Shown: positions 5,153 to 6,906 of the stretch, piece after piece | Position numbering within the stretch: the first letter of the stretch is position 1 | Layout: every line of letters begins with the position of its first letter | Origin: NORP309 sp045107085 | GTDB taxonomy: Bacteria > Pseudomonadota > Gammaproteobacteria > Xanthomonadales > Marinicellaceae | Direction of reading: 5' to 3' | Length of the DNA: 6,906 bases | Assembly (NCBI GenBank): GCA_045107085.1 | Contig: JBGCFT010000065.1 | Coordinates: 1-6,906, forward strand | Notes under the pieces: generated by a model | What the model was told of the DNA's origin: nothing | Databases searched by the model: none | Seen by the model: the letters and a program-made list of their open reading frames with translations, nothing else | Made by a program: the position numbers and the translations under genes

Positions 5153-5177
5153 AAACCCATTTAATACATGAGACAAC

Positions 5178-5822
5178 ATGAATACAAACTACTATGAACT
5201 AACAATTAAAGAGACTGAAAACCAAATGTTTTTAGAAATAAGTCTATCGCATAATGTCAAAAGAAAATGGTATGGAAAATTCTCAGAAATAATTTATCAT
5301 AATGCCATCAAGAAATTTAACTCATTCAGTTATGATCAAAACTCCATGAAGCTGACCAAACAACAAATGCAGCTATTTTTTGCAGAAGTCACTTCTATAT
5401 ATCAGAAGGCTGTTTTCCAATTAAAAATAGATAAAGATCTTGTCAAATATAAGATACCACATCACTTATGGAATACAACTGAGTTTATTTTATTTCAGAT
5501 TCGAATCAATTCACTGCATTTATCTTATGAAAATCTACTGAGTTTTTATCTTGAGGAACACAATAATTTTAAAGTCATCGAATTTGAAAAATCATTGGAT
5601 CTCTTAATAGAATACAATTTAATTCAAAACATACTAACAGAAGATCACCAACAATTTTTTGATAAAAACACACAGCCGCACGACCATATCTATTTCAAAA
5701 AATATAACAAACTAATTGATTGCACGATTGAAATGGCTCAATTATTATTAAAGCCACAAAACATCAAAGTAAGTCACCAAGTTAATTCAAACATATATTA
5801 TATCAACAGTGAACTCTATTAA
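5178..5822 (+). CDS. Divergent Fur-family-like protein lacking the cysteine motif
   Basis: A 214-residue protein, not confidently known. The C-terminal half reads like a degenerate ferric-uptake-regulator domain. A predicted helix with SLDLLIEYNLIQNIL (139-153) matches the Fur recognition helix and wing region. Then FDKNTQPHDHIYFKKYNKLID (161-181) follows the Fur pattern of PHDH followed by CxxCGKxI, and KVSHQVNSNIYY (197-208) resembles the last dimerisation strand. The two cysteines are replaced by Phe173 and Tyr176 and the Gly by Asn177, while His168 and His170 remain. About 95 N-terminal residues have no recognised domain. No signal peptide or membrane helix is seen. The Shine-Dalgarno (GAGA) is weak. 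The gene lies 25 bp after the terminator of the Fur-controlled RNA, so it may depend on readthrough. Assignment is by eye only. Confidence 0.55.
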   Translation: MNTNYYELTIKETENQMFLEISLSHNVKRKWYGKFSEIIYHNAIKKFNSFSYDQNSMKLTKQQMQLFFAEVTSIYQKAVFQLKIDKDLVKYKIPHHLWNTTEFILFQIRINSLHLSYENLLSFYLEEHNNFKVIEFEKSLDLLIEYNLIQNILTEDHQQFFDKNTQPHDHIYFKKYNKLIDCTIEMAQLLLKPQNIKVSHQVNSNIYYINSELY

Positions 5823-5850
5823 AACCTGAATCTAAAACCACTTAATCAAG

Positions 5851-5889
5851 ATAAAATACCAACAATATTTTATATAAAGTATTTTATAT
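5851..5889. repeat. A/T-rich inverted and direct repeats downstream of the Fur-like gene
   Basis: ATAAAATA (5851-5858) pairs with TATTTTAT (5866-5873) over a 7-nt loop, and the 10-mer TATTTTATAT occurs twice (5866-5875, 5880-5889), four bases apart. This lies 29 bp after the stop of the Fur-like gene. It is all A/T, so it is a weak terminator candidate at best and may be chance in this composition. Confidence 0.3.
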
Positions 5890-5987
5890 CTGTCGATTTC
5901 TAAATTCACTACTTTAAAAAAATATCATTATTTTTATACAAACAAACAGTAAAAAAAGATAAATACAGTAGAATACCCCAAATCATT

Positions 5988-6064
5988 GCGCCCGTAGCTC
6001 AGCTGGATAGAGTGTCGCCCTCCGAAGGCGAAGGTCACAGGTTCAAATCCCGTCGGGCGCGCCA
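5988..6064 (+). tRNA. tRNA-Arg (anticodon CCG)
   Basis: A complete 77-nt cloverleaf. The acceptor stem is GCGCCCG with CGGGCGC, the D arm is GCTC/GAGT, the anticodon stem TCGCC/GGCGA holds the loop CTCCGAA (anticodon CCG at 6022-6024, reading CGG), and the T arm is ACAGG-TTCAAAT-CCCGT. Discriminator G is followed by an encoded CCA. A possible -10, TAGAAT (5969-5974), lies just upstream; no clear -35 is seen. A decayed transposase begins 12 bp after the CCA end. Confidence 0.97.
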
Positions 6065-6076
6065 ATTTATAATATT

Positions 6077-6531
6077 TTAATAACTAATTAAATCATCTCT
6101 ACTGGCGATGCGGTTACTTGACTACTTATAATCTATTAAATTGATAACTAATGGCTATTTCATGTCAATTGGGTTTCGGTGTATATAAGCATTATATACG
6201 CATCTTTATCAACTAAGATGGCCTTGTATCTGCCTCTAAACAACGAACCATCTGTTTTCTTCAAGCGATTATGTGCCTGATTATAGACTCCATTAAATTT
6301 TCGCATAATTCGAGATAAACTTGCATGAGGTGTTTCAAATAACATGTGATAATGATTACTCATTGAACAATAATAATGAATAATACATCCGAAATGTTCA
6401 TGAGCATCTTTTAATATATCAATAAATATTTAATAGTACTTTTCATCATAAAATATAGTCTCGCGACCTCTTCCACGATTCATTTCATGGTAAAAAGCAT
6501 TTTCAAACTCTAATCTTGGTTTTCGTGGCAT
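6077..6531 (-). pseudogene. Decayed REP-associated tyrosine transposase (RAYT, IS200-like Y1/HUH family)
   Basis: Reads from the ATG at 6531 as MPRKPRLEFENAFYHEMNRG, the standard RAYT N-terminus, through IFYDEKYY to an in-frame TAA (6430-6432). It continues in the same frame through KDAHEHFGCIIHYYCSMSNHYHMLFETP, which includes the HUH motif HYH, then NGVYNQAHNR (candidate nucleophile Tyr) and LFRGRYKAILVDKDAYIML. A frameshift near 6182-6196 moves the match to YIHRNPIDMK, where the family has YIHLNPVRA, followed by a TAG (6155-6157). Homology resumes as NLIDYK-stop-SSNR, where a TAG stands for the expected Trp codon. With at least three stops and one frameshift it cannot make an active enzyme. 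Such proteins process single-stranded DNA and mobilise REP hairpins. The remnant ends beside tRNA-Arg. Confidence 0.88.
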
Positions 6532-6564
6532 TGGTTCTATATAACAAAGTATAATAAGAAAAGT

Positions 6565-6576
6565 GACTTGACCCCC
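6565..6576 (-). other. GGGGGTCAAGTC motif upstream of the RAYT remnant
   Basis: On the minus strand, GGGGGTCAAGTC lies 34 bp before the transposase ATG. Similar GGGGTCA-containing tracts are, as I recall, common upstream of RAYT-type genes and may mark an element end or recognition sequence. No partner copy was found on the tRNA side. Confidence 0.35.
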
Positions 6577-6580
6577 TACT

Positions 6581-6617
6581 GCCAAAATATCCAGGAGGTG
6601 TTGATGAATATTGTGGC
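6581..6617. repeat. Imperfect 12-bp inverted repeat with an AGGAGGTG loop
   Basis: GCCAAAATATCC (6581-6592) pairs with GAATATTGTGGC (6606-6617) at 10 of 12 positions around a 13-nt loop, next to the RAYT remnant. This is the sort of hairpin RAYT proteins act on. The loop carries AGGAGGTG, an ideal Shine-Dalgarno on the + strand, 5 nt from an ATG that opens a 19-codon frame (6604-6663, beginning MNIVALFRFY). On the minus strand the same bases read CACCTCCT, the anti-Shine-Dalgarno sequence. Confidence 0.5.
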
Positions 6618-6663
6618 CCTTTTTAGATTTTATCGGATTATACAAATCTTAAATATGAATTAA

Positions 6664-6877
6664 TATATTAGATTATCATCAAAAGTTAGCTTTGTGTTTT
6701 TTTTAACACGAAGAATTAATGGTTTCTCTTTAGGGATATCAAAATTATCTATTAGTTATTCAAGCAAAAACTAAAAGGACACACGCCTGTAGGAATTATC
6801 AGACATCACAAAAATCAGTTTGCCTACATTAAAATTGCTGGATATTTTGTAAAATAGAGTCTTTCAAGGAGAAACTA
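6664..6877. other. Gene-free stretch before the right-edge gene
   Basis: No reading frame of note. CTTTGTGTT (6690-6698) pairs with AACACGAAG (6705-6713), nine pairs with one G-U and a loop of six T. No T-run follows on either side, so it is not a standard terminator. Confidence 0.4.
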
Positions 6878-6906
6878 ATGACTTTAGCAAGGAAACAACT
6901 CATATC
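6878..6906 (+). CDS. Start of a gene cut by the right edge, possibly a Y1-type transposase
   Basis: An AAGGAG Shine-Dalgarno (6866-6871) lies 6 nt before the ATG, followed by nine codons reading MTLARKQLI and then the window edge. This opening resembles a group of large gammaproteobacterial Y1-domain transposases that begin MTxARKQxI and continue with a TPYYHCxSRC motif. Nine residues cannot prove it. The strong ribosome-binding site makes it likely to be a real gene start. It lies near another transposase remnant, consistent with a mobile region. Confidence 0.45.

Noticed and set aside
6353..6375. Fur-box-like GATAATGATTACTCATT
   Set aside because: Only the left half matches; it is coding sequence for the SNHYH motif of the transposase remnant.
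6532..6645. N-terminal extension of the RAYT frame to an ATG at 6645
   Set aside because: Homology starts at MPRKPRLEFE (ATG at 6531), and the extension covers the GGGGGTCAAGTC motif and an inverted repeat, which look non-coding.
1..6906. CRISPR array, rRNA genes, integrase, toxin-antitoxin pair
   Set aside because: No regularly spaced repeats, rRNA-like stretch or matching gene pair was seen.

Overview
The window is A+T-rich DNA from a Gram-negative bacterium, most likely a gammaproteobacterium. The markers are an LpxL-type lipid A acyltransferase, TtcA, a YdcH-like protein, a bacterioferritin/Bfd iron store, Fur-box operators and an oadG-oadA pair. A low-GC member of or near the Legionellales would fit, but the genus cannot be fixed from the sequence alone.

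Layout. 1-803: start of an oxaloacetate decarboxylase operon on the minus strand (oadG, then oadA running off the left edge) with a candidate promoter. 804-1297: a non-coding gap holding a strong candidate small RNA (about 1051-1177) with its own intrinsic terminator. 1298-2997: lpxL-like (+) and ttcA (-), convergent and 8 bp apart. 3041-3247: a YdcH/DUF465 protein starting with GTG. 3248-3500: no gene seen. 3501-4726: an iron-storage module, with bfd (-) divergent from two bacterioferritin subunit genes (+) across a double Fur box. 4727-5177: no CDS, but tandem hairpins followed by a Fur box, a promoter and a roughly 108-nt RNA ending in a strong terminator. 5178-5822: a protein that resembles a degenerate Fur-family regulator. 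5988-6064: tRNA-Arg(CCG). 6077-6906: mobile-element debris, with a decayed REP-associated (Y1/HUH) transposase and, at the right edge, the first codons of what may be a second transposase.

The most interesting stretch is 3500-5822. The two bacterioferritin subunits are complementary: the first keeps the haem Met52 but has lost most ferroxidase ligands, and the second keeps the ferroxidase ligands but has Thr at the haem position. Bfd, the ferredoxin that releases iron from bacterioferritin, is transcribed divergently from a near-consensus promoter overlapped by Fur sites. Downstream, a second Fur box sits inside the promoter of a probable small RNA, a candidate functional analogue of RyhB/PrrF. 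Next to it is a Fur-like protein that has lost the cysteines expected of the family. Together these look like an iron-homeostasis island. The sRNA and the divergent Fur-like protein are the parts I think may be undescribed.
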